Shown piece by piece: positions 1-9,090 of a stretch of DNA of 64,000 nucleotides. The notes beneath the pieces were generated by a model. The model did no database searches. It was not told where the DNA came from and saw only the letters and a program-made list of their open reading frames with translations. Source of the stretch: Fusobacterium mortiferum (GTDB lineage: Bacteria > Fusobacteriota > Fusobacteriia > Fusobacteriales > Fusobacteriaceae); the NCBI RefSeq assembly GCF_016900045.1, contig NZ_JACSNP010000001.1, positions 62,001 to 126,000 on the forward strand, given 5' to 3'. The first letter of the stretch is position 1; every line of letters begins with the position of its first letter. Both the position numbers and the translations under genes were made by a program.

Positions 1-1416
1 TTCTGTTTCAAATCCTTCAGGTAAATTTTTTATAAATTCATAAGCATTTGCCATTTTAGCAGCTTTTATTATATCATCTATAGTTACATTTTCTTTACCA
101 AAAGATATATTTTCAGCAATTGTTCCAGAGAAAAGGAAGCTTTCTTGAGGTACAATACCAATTAAATCTCTATATTTTTTAAGAGATATATTCTTAATAT
201 CTTTTCCATTTATAAGAAGTTTTCCTTCAGTAGCTTCAAAAAATCTAGGAATAAGGTTTACAATAGTAGTTTTTCCACTTCCACTCTTTCCAACAAAGGC
301 AACAACTTCTCCAGCTTCAATATCTAAATTTATATTTTTTAAGGCGTTACTTTTACCATCAGAATAAGTAAATGAAACATTTTTAAAATTAATATTTTGT
401 ATTTTTCCACCTAACTCCTCTTCAGGTTCACAGTGATCTACTTCAACTGGGATATCTAATATCTCAATAACTCTATCAGCAGAAGGGATAGCTTCTTGTA
501 CATCATTATTTTTAGAAATCAATCTTTTTAAAGGTTGGCTCATAAGCCCCATAGCAGTTACAAAGGATATCAAATCTCCAGGAGACATAGTTTTTGTAAC
601 AACGATTTGATAACCACCATAAGCAGCTACTAAAACTACCATAAGAGTAGTTATAACTTCGTTTATAGGTGATACCTTGGCTTTAATCTTTGTACTTTTA
701 TAAGACTTTTGAAATTCATCCATACTAATCTCTTTGAATCTATCAATAATCATATCACTATTATTGAAAGCTTTAATTACAAAAATGCCAGATAAACTCT
801 CTTGAATAAAAGCAGTTACTGCTCCTGATGTATCCTGTCTGATTCTACCAGATTTTCTAATTTTCTTAGTATATTTCTTCACCGTTGAAATAATAAGTGG
901 CATAACTGTTAAAGATATTAATGCTAACAACCAATCAACTTGAAACATTCTAAAAATAAGAGCTACAACAGTGATGAACTCTTTTAACATATCAAATAGC
1001 ATAAACCCTATTCTTCCCAATGTAGAAGAATCTCCAGAAAGTCTAGCCATAATATCTCCTAATTTATTTTTTCTAAAATATGAGATAGGAAGTTTTTGTA
1101 GATGATTAAAAACATCAATTTTGATATCTCTTTTTATTGTTTCAGTTACATAGTTTGATGAAATACTAGCATAGTAAGCTGAGATCACCTTTACAACTGT
1201 AGATAAAAAGATAGCTGATATTACAATAACCATCATTTTAGGATCTTTTTTTACAAGTACATCATCAATGAGATACTTACTAAGCCATGCTGGTACAGCT
1301 CCCATTGTTGAAGTTAATATGGACATAAGTATTACTGCAACCATAGCCCATTTATATTTAAAACTATATTTTAAGAATGTATTTAATGATTTATTTTTAA
1401 ATATATTTAGTTTCAT
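1..1416 (-). CDS. msbA: Lipid A export ABC transporter MsbA (3' end outside window)
   Basis: Half-transporter that flips lipid A-core across the inner membrane at the cost of ATP. Translating the minus strand from the ATG at 1416 gives an N-terminal six-helix ABC membrane domain (about residues 1-300), then a nucleotide-binding domain with Walker A GKSGSGKT near residue 380 and a Q-loop VPQESFLFSG. The reading frame stays open to base 1, so the ABC signature, Walker B and C-terminus lie outside. Its ATG overlaps the lpxB stop by 4 bp (ATGA), so the two are translationally coupled. The family also contains peptide and drug exporters; placement at the end of a lipid A operon is what favours MsbA. 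Confidence 0.85.
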   Translation of the reverse strand, partial: MKLNIFKNKSLNTFLKYSFKYKWAMVAVILMSILTSTMGAVPAWLSKYLIDDVLVKKDPKMMVIVISAIFLSTVVKVISAYYASISSNYVTETIKRDIKIDVFNHLQKLPISYFRKNKLGDIMARLSGDSSTLGRIGFMLFDMLKEFITVVALIFRMFQVDWLLALISLTVMPLIISTVKKYTKKIRKSGRIRQDTSGAVTAFIQESLSGIFVIKAFNNSDMIIDRFKEISMDEFQKSYKSTKIKAKVSPINEVITTLMVVLVAAYGGYQIVVTKTMSPGDLISFVTAMGLMSQPLKRLISKNNDVQEAIPSADRVIEILDIPVEVDHCEPEEELGGKIQNINFKNVSFTYSDGKSNALKNINLDIEAGEVVAFVGKSGSGKTTIVNLIPRFFEATEGKLLINGKDIKNISLKKYRDLIGIVPQESFLFSGTIAENISFGKENVTIDDIIKAAKMANAYEFIKNLPEGFETE

Positions 1417-2486
1417 CTCTCTCCTTTTACAAGAAAGTCTCCATAACTTTCTACCACATTTTTTCCTGAAAGTTTATCTCTTACCTCTTGAATATCTCTA
1501 TCTATTCTTTCTCTCTCTGTATCCAATTTAATAAGATATTTTTTTATCTCCTCTACATTACATCTCTCTTGTAGAAGTTCTGGAAATACCTCTCTATCCA
1601 AAGTAAGATTTGGAAGAGAAACAAAACCAATTTTTAAAATATGTCTAGCGATAAAAGCATTGATAAATCCAGTTTTATATATCACTATTGTAGGAAGTCC
1701 CATAAGAGCTAACTCTAAAGTTACAGTTCCAGAAGCAGCTATTGCAACTTTGGAGTTTTTAACACACTCTGGAAGCTTTTTTTCAAACTCTAAATAGAGA
1801 TTAGGATATTCACATAGATTTTCAGATATCCACTTTAAATGCTCTTCACTAGAAAGTTTTAGTAAGAACTTACTTTCTTTACTCTCTTTAACTAATTCTA
1901 ACATAATTGGAAGAAGAGTTTTTATCTCTTGTTTTCTACTTCCAGGTAAAAGGAGTATATACTCTTCCTCTCTTTTTTCTACAATATATTTATCCACAAA
2001 GGGATTACCAAAATATATTGCATCTACTCCATGTTTTTTATAAAATTCAACTTCCCAAGGAAAGATAACCATAATATGGTCAGCTTTGACTAATTTTTTT
2101 ATTCTTTTTTCTCCCCAAATCCATAATTTAGGAGGAATATAGTAAAAAACTTCAATATTTGGTATCTCTTTTTTTACAAGTTCTAAAAACTTTAAATTAA
2201 ATCCACCATAATCAACAAGAATAACCTTTTTTATATTCTCTTTTTTTATAAAATCTATATACTCATTAGCTTTCTTTTTAAGAAAACTATATTTTTTCAA
2301 CACTTCAGTAAATCCCATAATTGCAAGTTCATTAATATCTTGGATAACTTCTACTCCAGCACTTTTACTATGTTTACCTGCAACTCCATAAAACTTAGCA
2401 TCTTTATATTTTTTATTAATAGCTTCTACTAAGTAGGAAAGATGTAAGTCTCCAGAAACCTCTCCAGTTGATACAAAAAATTTCAT
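1413..2486 (-). CDS. lpxB: Lipid-A-disaccharide synthase
   Basis: GT19-family glycosyltransferase that joins 2,3-diacylglucosamine 1-phosphate to UDP-2,3-diacylglucosamine, giving the tetraacyl disaccharide of lipid A at the inner face of the cytoplasmic membrane. The 357-residue length is typical. Recognisable stretches are the N-terminal STGEVSGDLH, the YYIPPKLWIWGEKR segment, LLPGSRKQEI and the C-terminal AASGTVTLELALMG donor-binding region. It lies between lpxI and msbA in a tightly packed minus-strand run, with 12 bp to lpxI and a 4-bp overlap with msbA, so it is surely cotranscribed. Confidence 0.95.
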   Translation of the reverse strand: MKFFVSTGEVSGDLHLSYLVEAINKKYKDAKFYGVAGKHSKSAGVEVIQDINELAIMGFTEVLKKYSFLKKKANEYIDFIKKENIKKVILVDYGGFNLKFLELVKKEIPNIEVFYYIPPKLWIWGEKRIKKLVKADHIMVIFPWEVEFYKKHGVDAIYFGNPFVDKYIVEKREEEYILLLPGSRKQEIKTLLPIMLELVKESKESKFLLKLSSEEHLKWISENLCEYPNLYLEFEKKLPECVKNSKVAIAASGTVTLELALMGLPTIVIYKTGFINAFIARHILKIGFVSLPNLTLDREVFPELLQERCNVEEIKKYLIKLDTERERIDRDIQEVRDKLSGKNVVESYGDFLVKGER

Positions 2487-2498
2487 AATAATCTCCTA

Positions 2499-3302
2499 TC
2501 AAACTTTTATTCCAAGGATAAATAGAGAGTTTTCTTCTGCTAATTTTATAGCTTCATCTCTATTTAGAAAAAGCATTCTACCTGCTTCTCCAACAATTCC
2601 TTTAGCTCCTATCTCTATAGCTCTTTTTATTGTTTCTATTCCTACAGCTGGTATATCAACTCTCATATCCTGTTGAGGTCTAGACATTTTTACAATGATA
2701 CAACCTTTGCCAGCAAGCTCTCCAGCTCTTTTTATTGTTTTATCAGTTCCTTCAATTCCTTCTAGTGCAACAACAGATGAGTCTTTACAAACAACAGTTT
2801 GCCCAGCATCTACTTCACTTAGAGCCTTAGCAGCTTCTATACCTATTTTTATAGTCTTTTTATCCTCTTCACTAGGTTTAATATTTGTATAACACTCCTG
2901 TTGAAACATAAAATTTTTTAGTAAATGATTTTGAGGAAGAACCTTTATTCCATTTAATCTAAAAAATGCTATAACTGCAAAAAGGAGAGTTTCATCTTTT
3001 CTATCTGGTAATCTTTTCAGAAGTTCCTCTCCATATCTATCAAATTTTATATTTTTAAATATTATATCTTTTTCTACCTTTCCCAACATAACTATCTCTG
3101 TAATACTATTGAGAAGGAAGTATTTAACAATACTTCCTACCTCTCCAATATTAAAAGCTATAAAATTTTTATGAGCTTTTATTTTATCATCTATAGTATC
3201 AAATAGTCCTAAGGGAAAAACTTCTATATTTTGTTTTTCAGCCTCTTCAAGAAAATAGAGGGGTAATTTTCCATTACCAACTATTATACCTATTTTTTTC
3301 AT
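2499..3302 (-). CDS. lpxI: UDP-2,3-diacylglucosamine pyrophosphatase LpxI
   Basis: Hydrolyses UDP-2,3-diacylglucosamine to 2,3-diacylglucosamine 1-phosphate (lipid X) and UMP, the step before LpxB. The 267 residues match the LpxI (formerly DUF1009) family: N-terminal GIIVGNGKLP, central LPQNHLLKNFM, and the C-terminal half with VVCKDSSVVALEGIEGTD and GIVGEAGRMLFLNRDE. LpxI replaces the unrelated LpxH of enterobacteria. Its ATG touches the lpxA stop (shared base 3302), consistent with tight coupling. No lpxH or lpxG homologue is seen in this window. Confidence 0.93.
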   Translation of the reverse strand: MKKIGIIVGNGKLPLYFLEEAEKQNIEVFPLGLFDTIDDKIKAHKNFIAFNIGEVGSIVKYFLLNSITEIVMLGKVEKDIIFKNIKFDRYGEELLKRLPDRKDETLLFAVIAFFRLNGIKVLPQNHLLKNFMFQQECYTNIKPSEEDKKTIKIGIEAAKALSEVDAGQTVVCKDSSVVALEGIEGTDKTIKRAGELAGKGCIIVKMSRPQQDMRVDIPAVGIETIKRAIEIGAKGIVGEAGRMLFLNRDEAIKLAEENSLFILGIKV

Positions 3303-4075
3303 TATCTAGCTATACCTCTATCACTATTTTTTATAAAGTCTACAAAGTATGATACATTTTTATCAAATTCTATTTCAGCCTCAATCTGTGCTAAGGCATC
3401 TTTTAGGGATAATCCACTTCTAAAAACTATTTTATAAGCTTTTTTAAGTCTGCTTATCTCTTCATCTGTAAAACCTCTTCTTCTAAGTCCAACACTATTA
3501 AGTCCTCTAGGAATAGCTTTATTTCCTTCAGCTAGTATAAAAGGACAGATATCTTGGTTTACAGCACTAGCTCCTCCAGTCATAGAATAAGAACCTATTC
3601 TACAGAATTGGTGTACAGGAGTTAGTCCACCAACTATTGCGTAACTATCAACTACTACGTGTCCAGCTAATGTAGCATTATTTGAAAAGATACAACCATC
3701 TCCTATGATAACATCATGAGCTACATGAACATAAGACATAATAAGATTTCCATTTCCTATTCTTGTTTCCCATCTATGATCAGTACCTCTATGAATAGTA
3801 ACAAACTCTCTGATTGTATTATTATTTCCAATAATAGTTTTAGTTGGTTCACCTTTATATTTTAAATCTTGAGATGCTTTTCCAATAGAAGCAAAAGAGT
3901 AAATAGTATTGTTTTCTCCAATTTCAGTAATACCCTCTATTACAACATGAGATTGAATTGTAGTATTTTTTCCAATTTTTACATCCTTACCAATTATACA
4001 GTATGGACCTATTTTAACTCCATCTTCTATGATAGCACCCTCTTCAATTATAGCAGTATTATGAATATCTATCAT
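3302..4075 (-). CDS. lpxA: UDP-N-acetylglucosamine acyltransferase
   Basis: First enzyme of lipid A synthesis: moves a 3-hydroxyacyl chain from acyl carrier protein to the 3-OH of UDP-GlcNAc. The protein has 257 residues. Residues about 1-190 are imperfect hexapeptide repeats of the left-handed beta-helix type (for example AIIEEGAIIEDGVKIGPYC), followed by an alpha-helical C-terminal domain (DEEISRLKKAYKIVFRSG). The catalytic histidine sits in HVAHDVIIGDGC, in the usual place. It is 16 bp downstream of fabZ and adjoins lpxI, the common lpx gene order. lpxD, expected nearby in many genomes, is not in this stretch. Confidence 0.96.
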   Translation of the reverse strand: MIDIHNTAIIEEGAIIEDGVKIGPYCIIGKDVKIGKNTTIQSHVVIEGITEIGENNTIYSFASIGKASQDLKYKGEPTKTIIGNNNTIREFVTIHRGTDHRWETRIGNGNLIMSYVHVAHDVIIGDGCIFSNNATLAGHVVVDSYAIVGGLTPVHQFCRIGSYSMTGGASAVNQDICPFILAEGNKAIPRGLNSVGLRRRGFTDEEISRLKKAYKIVFRSGLSLKDALAQIEAEIEFDKNVSYFVDFIKNSDRGIAR

Positions 4076-4091
4076 AATTGCCTCCCATCTC

Positions 4092-4517
4092 TTATTTATC
4101 TGCTATACAGAAAGTAAAGCTTGCTTCACAAGCAACATTTCCATCTACTAAAGCTTTTCCATGAGCTTTTACAAAGTTTCTTTTGATTTTTTCTACTTCA
4201 ACTTCATATATTATTTGGTCTCCAGGTCTTATAGGGCTTTTAAACTTAGCACTTTCTACTCCAACAAAGTAAGGAACTTTTCCTTCAAGTCCTTCCATAA
4301 CAAGTACACCTAAACATTGAGCCATTCCCTCTACTATTAATACTCCTGGCATAATTGGGTGTCCAGGGAAGTGTCCATTAAAGAACTCTTCATTTATAGT
4401 AACATTTTTAAGACCTCTTATTTTTTGCTCCTCTTTATTTACCTCAATGATTCTATCCACTAATAAAAATGGATATCTATGTGGTATTCTTTCCATTATT
4501 TCTAAAGTATTTAACAT
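4092..4517 (-). CDS. fabZ: 3-hydroxyacyl-ACP dehydratase FabZ
   Basis: Hotdog-fold enzyme that dehydrates 3-hydroxyacyl-ACP to trans-2-enoyl-ACP in fatty acid elongation. The 141 residues carry the N-terminal IPHRYPFLLVDRI, the catalytic-histidine loop GHFPGHPIMPGV and the following EGMAQ containing the catalytic glutamate. It sits between lpxC and lpxA, the classical arrangement in which FabZ competes with LpxC/LpxA for 3-hydroxyacyl-ACP and so balances phospholipid against lipid A. Intergenic gaps are 34 bp to lpxC and 16 bp to lpxA. Length and motifs are normal. Confidence 0.96.
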   Translation of the reverse strand: MLNTLEIMERIPHRYPFLLVDRIIEVNKEEQKIRGLKNVTINEEFFNGHFPGHPIMPGVLIVEGMAQCLGVLVMEGLEGKVPYFVGVESAKFKSPIRPGDQIIYEVEVEKIKRNFVKAHGKALVDGNVACEASFTFCIADK

Positions 4518-4551
4518 TCTGTTTTCCTCCTCAAATAGTATTATCTATATT

Positions 4552-5376
4552 TTACATGTTTTTTAATAATTTTGCAAACTCTATATCTAAAGCATGTCCA
4601 GCTTTTATAGCTATGATATGTGCTTTTATTGGTCTATTTAATATTTTTAAATCACCTATTATATCAAGCATTTTATGTCTTACAAACTCATCTTCAAATC
4701 TGAGACCATCTGGGTTTAAAACACCATCTTTTTTTACTACAATAGCATTGTCAAGAGTTCCACCTAAAGCAAGATTATTTTTCTTTAAGTATTCAATCTC
4801 ATAATCAAATCCAAAAGTCCTTGCAGAAGCAATCTCTTTTTTATAATTTTCTAAATTTACTTCAAATTCTGCTAGTTGTGATTTTAAAAATGAGTGTTCA
4901 AATCTTATAGCATAAGTCAGTTTATAGCCATCATAGGGAAGAGCTACAATGTTTTTATCTCCTATTGTTAAGTAGATAGGCTCTTTCACTACCAAAGGTT
5001 CAATATCTATATCTAGCTCTCTTAATCCAGCTTCCTCAAAAATATCGATGAATATTTTAGCACTACCATCACAGATAGGAAGTTCATTACCATCTAGCTC
5101 AACTGTTAAGTCAGTGATATCTAAAGCATAAAGAGCAGATAAAAAATGTTCTATTGTATGCACTTTTGCCCCATATTCATTCTGTAAATTAGTACCACGA
5201 GTTAAATCAAAAGTATTAGCTATATCTAGTGTAATCTCATTTTTTCCCTCTTCTAAATCAACTCTTTTAAAGATTATTCCATTTTCACTAGGAAGTAATC
5301 TCATTTTTATATTTTCACCTTTATGAAGTCCAATTCCGATATATTCAATCTCTTTAGCAATCGTTTTTCTTTTCAT
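4552..5376 (-). CDS. lpxC: UDP-3-O-acyl-N-acetylglucosamine deacetylase
   Basis: Zinc metalloamidase for the committed step of lipid A synthesis. The 274 residues show both LpxC subdomains. Zinc ligands and catalytic residues are visible: the histidine in VHTIEHFLSALYALD, the HKMLDIIGD motif (second histidine and aspartate ligands) and the C-terminal AGHALDIEFAKLL with the conserved general-acid histidine. It is transcribed 9 bp behind pcrA and leads the lipid A block. No FtsH-type degradation signal could be judged from sequence alone. Confidence 0.96.
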   Translation of the reverse strand: MKRKTIAKEIEYIGIGLHKGENIKMRLLPSENGIIFKRVDLEEGKNEITLDIANTFDLTRGTNLQNEYGAKVHTIEHFLSALYALDITDLTVELDGNELPICDGSAKIFIDIFEEAGLRELDIDIEPLVVKEPIYLTIGDKNIVALPYDGYKLTYAIRFEHSFLKSQLAEFEVNLENYKKEIASARTFGFDYEIEYLKKNNLALGGTLDNAIVVKKDGVLNPDGLRFEDEFVRHKMLDIIGDLKILNRPIKAHIIAIKAGHALDIEFAKLLKNM

Positions 5377-5385
5377 ACCTACCTC

Positions 5386-7563
5386 CTAACACTTTGTAAG
5401 AAATTTTTCAGCTACTGCCATAGCTATCTCTCTTTTTCCATCTACAAAGTTTATTTCAACTTTCTTATCATTTACAGATTTTACTACCCCAAGTCCAAAT
5501 TTTTTATGCATAACTTTTTCACCAATAGAGTATGGGAAATTTTGAGCAGTCTTATTTAAATCCTCAATTGTTATCATTTTTTTGAAGGCTCTTTCTGTAA
5601 TGAAGCTACCCTTTTCATTTTTAGGGATATATTCAGTGATAGTATTAGCTTTCTCTATCAATTCTTTAGGAATTTCATTTAAAAATCTTGAAGGCTCTCT
5701 ATACCAGTCATCATTACCAAACATCATTCTACTTTTAGCATAGGTCATATAAAGTTTGTCTTCAGCTCTAGTTATAGCTACATAACATAATCTTCTTTCT
5801 TCTTCTAGTTCGTTGTTATCAAAGTCAGCTCTATTACTAGGGAATAGGCCCTCTTCTACTCCTACAACAAATACAGTAGGAAACTCTAATCCTTTGGAGT
5901 TGTGTATAGTCATCAATTTTACATAATCCTTTTCATCTTCAAGATTATCTGTAGCACTAACTAATGATATATTTTCAAGATATTCTCTTAAAGTAAGTGT
6001 CTCAATAACTTTTTCTAACTCAATAATAGAATTTTTTAACTCATCTATATTCTCTTTTCTTGTTTCATAATCTTCATAGTTAGCTATTAGATAGTCATTA
6101 TATTTTATCTCTCTAACTATTGTATCAAAAAGTTCAGAGACTGGAGTTCCCTCACTGATTTCAATGAACTCTTTCATCATTTTATAAAAATCTAATATAG
6201 TTATTTTTAAATTTGCACTGAGTCCAGATATATCATCTGCTTTACCTAAAGCCTCAAAAAGAGATAGATTTTGCTCTTTAGCGAATTCCTCTATTTTTTC
6301 AAAAGTTTTATCTCCGATCTTTCTTTTTGGAACATTTAAAATTCTTGCAAGATTAAGGTTATCAGTTGTATTATTAATAACAGCCAAATAAGCCACTATA
6401 TCTTTGATTTCAGCTCTTTGGTAGAATTGCATTCCACCAAAAATCTTATATGGAATATTTTCACGTAAAAGTTTCTCTTCAAACATTCTTGATTGAGCAT
6501 TAGTTCTATATAGAATTGTAAAATCTTTATATTTAGCTCCTTTAGCTTTTCCCTTAATAATTTCACCAATTACAAAACTTGCTTCCTCTCTACTATCAGC
6601 ACATCTCTCAACAGTAATTTTTTCTCCTACTGTTTTTTTAGTCCAAAGTTTTTTATCCCTTGCACTAGAGTTGTTTCTAATAACTGAGTTAGCAGCATCT
6701 AGGATAACAGATGTAGAACGGTAGTTTTCTTCTAATTTAACTACAGTAGCATCTGGATAATCTTTTTCAAAATTTAAAATGTTTTGAATATTGGCTCCTC
6801 TAAATCCATAAATACTTTGATTTTCATCTCCAACTACACAGATATTTCCATATTTTTTTGCTATTTTATTAACTATTTTATATTGTATATTGTTTGTATC
6901 TTGGTATTCATCAACCATAATATATCTAAATTTATCTTGAACTTTATCAAGAATATCTGGAATATCTAATAATCTATCTGTATTAACTAAAATATCAGAA
7001 AAATCCATAGCATTATTATTTTTAAGAACTGAGTTATATCTTCTATAGACTTCAGCTATTATCTTTCCATTTTCATTGTATTTTTCAGTTGTTTCATATT
7101 CATCTGGAGATATGCTCTCCTCTTTTAATTTAGAGATAATAGAGGCAATAATTCCCTCTTTTAGATTTTTATCTTTAATAACTAACTCTTTCATTATATT
7201 TTTAACAACTCTTTTTTGATCATCTGTATCATAAATTGTAAAGTTAGCACCATATCCCAATCTGTCTCCATACACTCTTAAAAGTCTAAGTCCAAATGAG
7301 TGGAATGTAGATACCATAACTCTTTTGGCATCTTCACCAATAAGAGATTCAACTCTTTCCTTCATCTCTCTAGCTGCCTTGTTAGTAAAAGTAACAGCTA
7401 GTATTTTATAAGGAGAGATTCCAATCTCTTCAACCATATGAGCTATTCTATAAGTTATAGTTCTAGTTTTTCCAGATCCAGCACCAGCAAGAATTAAAAG
7501 AGCACCATCTATCTTAGAGGCAGCTTCTCTTTGCTTATCATTTAATTTATCTAATATACTCAT
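5386..7563 (-). CDS. pcrA: ATP-dependent DNA helicase PcrA/UvrD
   Basis: Superfamily 1A 3'-5' helicase used in nucleotide excision repair, removal of stalled polymerase and replication restart. The 725 residues contain the motifs in order: Q motif LNDKQREA, motif I LAGAGSGKT, motif II MVDEYQDTN, motif III GDENQSIYGFRGA, motif IV ENYRS, motif V TIHNSKGLEFP and motif VI LCYVAITRAED. The end (GEKVMHKKFGLGVVKSV) is the Tudor-like RNA-polymerase-binding tail seen in PcrA. It heads the lpx run and shares its promoter. Helicase and lipid A functions are unrelated, so the linkage probably reflects only operon packing. Confidence 0.95.
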   Translation of the reverse strand: MSILDKLNDKQREAASKIDGALLILAGAGSGKTRTITYRIAHMVEEIGISPYKILAVTFTNKAAREMKERVESLIGEDAKRVMVSTFHSFGLRLLRVYGDRLGYGANFTIYDTDDQKRVVKNIMKELVIKDKNLKEGIIASIISKLKEESISPDEYETTEKYNENGKIIAEVYRRYNSVLKNNNAMDFSDILVNTDRLLDIPDILDKVQDKFRYIMVDEYQDTNNIQYKIVNKIAKKYGNICVVGDENQSIYGFRGANIQNILNFEKDYPDATVVKLEENYRSTSVILDAANSVIRNNSSARDKKLWTKKTVGEKITVERCADSREEASFVIGEIIKGKAKGAKYKDFTILYRTNAQSRMFEEKLLRENIPYKIFGGMQFYQRAEIKDIVAYLAVINNTTDNLNLARILNVPKRKIGDKTFEKIEEFAKEQNLSLFEALGKADDISGLSANLKITILDFYKMMKEFIEISEGTPVSELFDTIVREIKYNDYLIANYEDYETRKENIDELKNSIIELEKVIETLTLREYLENISLVSATDNLEDEKDYVKLMTIHNSKGLEFPTVFVVGVEEGLFPSNRADFDNNELEEERRLCYVAITRAEDKLYMTYAKSRMMFGNDDWYREPSRFLNEIPKELIEKANTITEYIPKNEKGSFITERAFKKMITIEDLNKTAQNFPYSIGEKVMHKKFGLGVVKSVNDKKVEINFVDGKREIAMAVAEKFLTKC

Positions 7564-7591
7564 TAAATTTTCAACTCCTTTTCAGTTAATA

Positions 7592-7621
7592 ATTATACCA
7601 TAATTTTTGTTAATGTGTCTA
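7592..7621 (-). promoter_or_regulatory. Promoter of the pcrA-lpx-msbA operon
   Basis: On the minus strand TAGACA is followed after 18 bp by a perfect TATAAT about 30 bp upstream of the pcrA ATG. It is the only good sigma-70-type promoter I see ahead of the whole seven-gene run. Confidence 0.6.
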
Positions 7622-7667
7622 CTTTCCACATTTTAGAGTATTAAATTAAAAATGAGATTTTATTAAT

Positions 7668-8894
7668 TTAATATAGGTAATCAACATGAATCATAACATC
7701 TTTAACATTTTCAAAATCTAGAATTATCCCTTCTCTAATACTGTCTATTAAATGATGAGCTTCATATACTGTCATATCTTTAGGAACTCTAATATGCATA
7801 GAAAGAAATATTTTATCTCCAGATTTTCTCATAAATATATCATGAACATTCTTTATACTATCATTTTCGGCTAGATAATTTTCAAGTTCTTTAATAAACT
7901 CATCATCTTGCTTATCAAGAATAAGGTTGGATGTTTCAAAAATTACTGATATTCCCTCTTTAAAAATTAATAGAGCGACAATTAAACTCACAAGGATATC
8001 AAAGATAGGGGATATCCAAATAGATAACAGTATTCCTATAATAACTCCACCGGAAGAATATACATCACTTTTACTGTCTTTAGCATCAGCTATTAAGGCA
8101 CTATTATCAGTAGCTTGCCCAACTTTTAATTTATATCTATACATAAAAAACTTTACAACCATTGATATAAAAGCCCAAATAATAGTAGTGTATGATGGAG
8201 TAGTGGTATATTCACCTTTAATTAAAAGTTCTACACTACTTTTTCCCAACTCAAAGGCAGTAAGAAGAAGAAAAACTCCTAACATATTTCCAATGATACT
8301 CTCTATTTTTTCATGACCATATGGATGCTCTTCATCAGCTGGTTTATTACTAAAATATATTCCTAATAAGATTGCAAAGGAACTACCAACATCTGCTAAA
8401 GAGTTAATTCCATCAGAAATTAAAGCTCGAGATCCACCATAAATTCCACCTAAAATTTTAATAGTTGCTAAAAATATATTTTGTAAAATAGATGAGATTA
8501 CAACTTTTTTTCCCTCTTTCATTCTCAAGGTTTCTCTCTGAATATTATTTATTTCAAGTGTATCTCCATTTTCTTTGAATCCATTCTTTTTAAAAAATTC
8601 CTGTTTTGAGAGATCTTTACATAAAATCTTTTCCTTTTTCTGCTCCACTCCATGATTGACTAGGAACTTTATAAGCTTCATTCCATAAGATTTATATCTC
8701 ATATCACTTTTTACAAAAATTCTTCTAATTAAGTAGTTCTCTCTACTTTCATTTACTAATATATAACCAATAAGTGTATCTTGAGATTTTATCACAAAAT
8801 ATAGTCCATTTTTATCTTCTATAAACTCATTATCAATATTTGAAAGATTTCCAAAATTATTTTTTAACTCATCTAAATTATAGATTATATACAT
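7668..8894 (-). CDS. GNAT acetyltransferase-cation diffusion facilitator fusion
   Basis: A 408-residue two-part protein. Residues about 1-115 look like a GNAT N-acetyltransferase domain (beta strands with YLIRRIFVKSDMRYKSYG, an acetyl-CoA loop-like stretch, then QEFFKKNGFKENGD). From about 125 it is a cation diffusion facilitator with several membrane helices, the metal-site pattern LISDGINSLADVGSS in helix 2, its partner IADAKDSKSDVYSSG in helix 5, and a cytosolic C-terminal ferredoxin-like domain ending in HVDYLY. CDF proteins export Zn, Mn or Fe in exchange for protons; the metal cannot be told here. The acetyltransferase substrate is unknown. A GGGGGAA ribosome site precedes the ATG. Confidence 0.85.
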   Translation of the reverse strand: MYIIYNLDELKNNFGNLSNIDNEFIEDKNGLYFVIKSQDTLIGYILVNESRENYLIRRIFVKSDMRYKSYGMKLIKFLVNHGVEQKKEKILCKDLSKQEFFKKNGFKENGDTLEINNIQRETLRMKEGKKVVISSILQNIFLATIKILGGIYGGSRALISDGINSLADVGSSFAILLGIYFSNKPADEEHPYGHEKIESIIGNMLGVFLLLTAFELGKSSVELLIKGEYTTTPSYTTIIWAFISMVVKFFMYRYKLKVGQATDNSALIADAKDSKSDVYSSGGVIIGILLSIWISPIFDILVSLIVALLIFKEGISVIFETSNLILDKQDDEFIKELENYLAENDSIKNVHDIFMRKSGDKIFLSMHIRVPKDMTVYEAHHLIDSIREGIILDFENVKDVMIHVDYLY

Positions 8895-8920
8895 AGAAAT
8901 TCCCCCTGCTTATAAAAAAA

Positions 8921-9040
8921 GCCATGAAAACCAAAGAAGTATATCCTATACCCGCAATAAATACCTTAGTGCTGCTTCCTTCCAGACCTGACACGGTTCG
9001 ATACTATTACGCCATAAGACTCCTCTATGATTTCCATGAC
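8921..9040 (-). ncRNA. ffs: Signal recognition particle RNA (small bacterial type)
   Basis: The minus strand carries the nearly invariant SRP RNA core GTCAGGTCTGGAAGGAAGCA, which binds Ffh. The ends pair: GTCATGGAAATCA near 9040 with TGGTTTTCATGGC near 8921 (with G-U pairs), giving the long hairpin of a roughly 120-nt RNA. A TTTTTT run directly follows the closing stem and can terminate transcription. The RNA, with Ffh and FtsY, targets membrane proteins. The short length fits the 4.5S-like class without an Alu domain. Confidence 0.92.
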
Positions 9041-9045
9041 AATTC

Positions 9046-9074
9046 ATTATATCAATAAATTCAAATTACGTCAA
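9046..9074 (-). promoter_or_regulatory. Promoter of the SRP RNA gene
   Basis: Minus-strand TTGACG, 17-bp spacer and perfect TATAAT; transcription starting 6-7 bp later would begin at the 5' end of the SRP RNA hairpin (about 9040). The agreement supports both calls. Confidence 0.8.
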
Positions 9075-9090
9075 TAATTTTTTCTAAATA

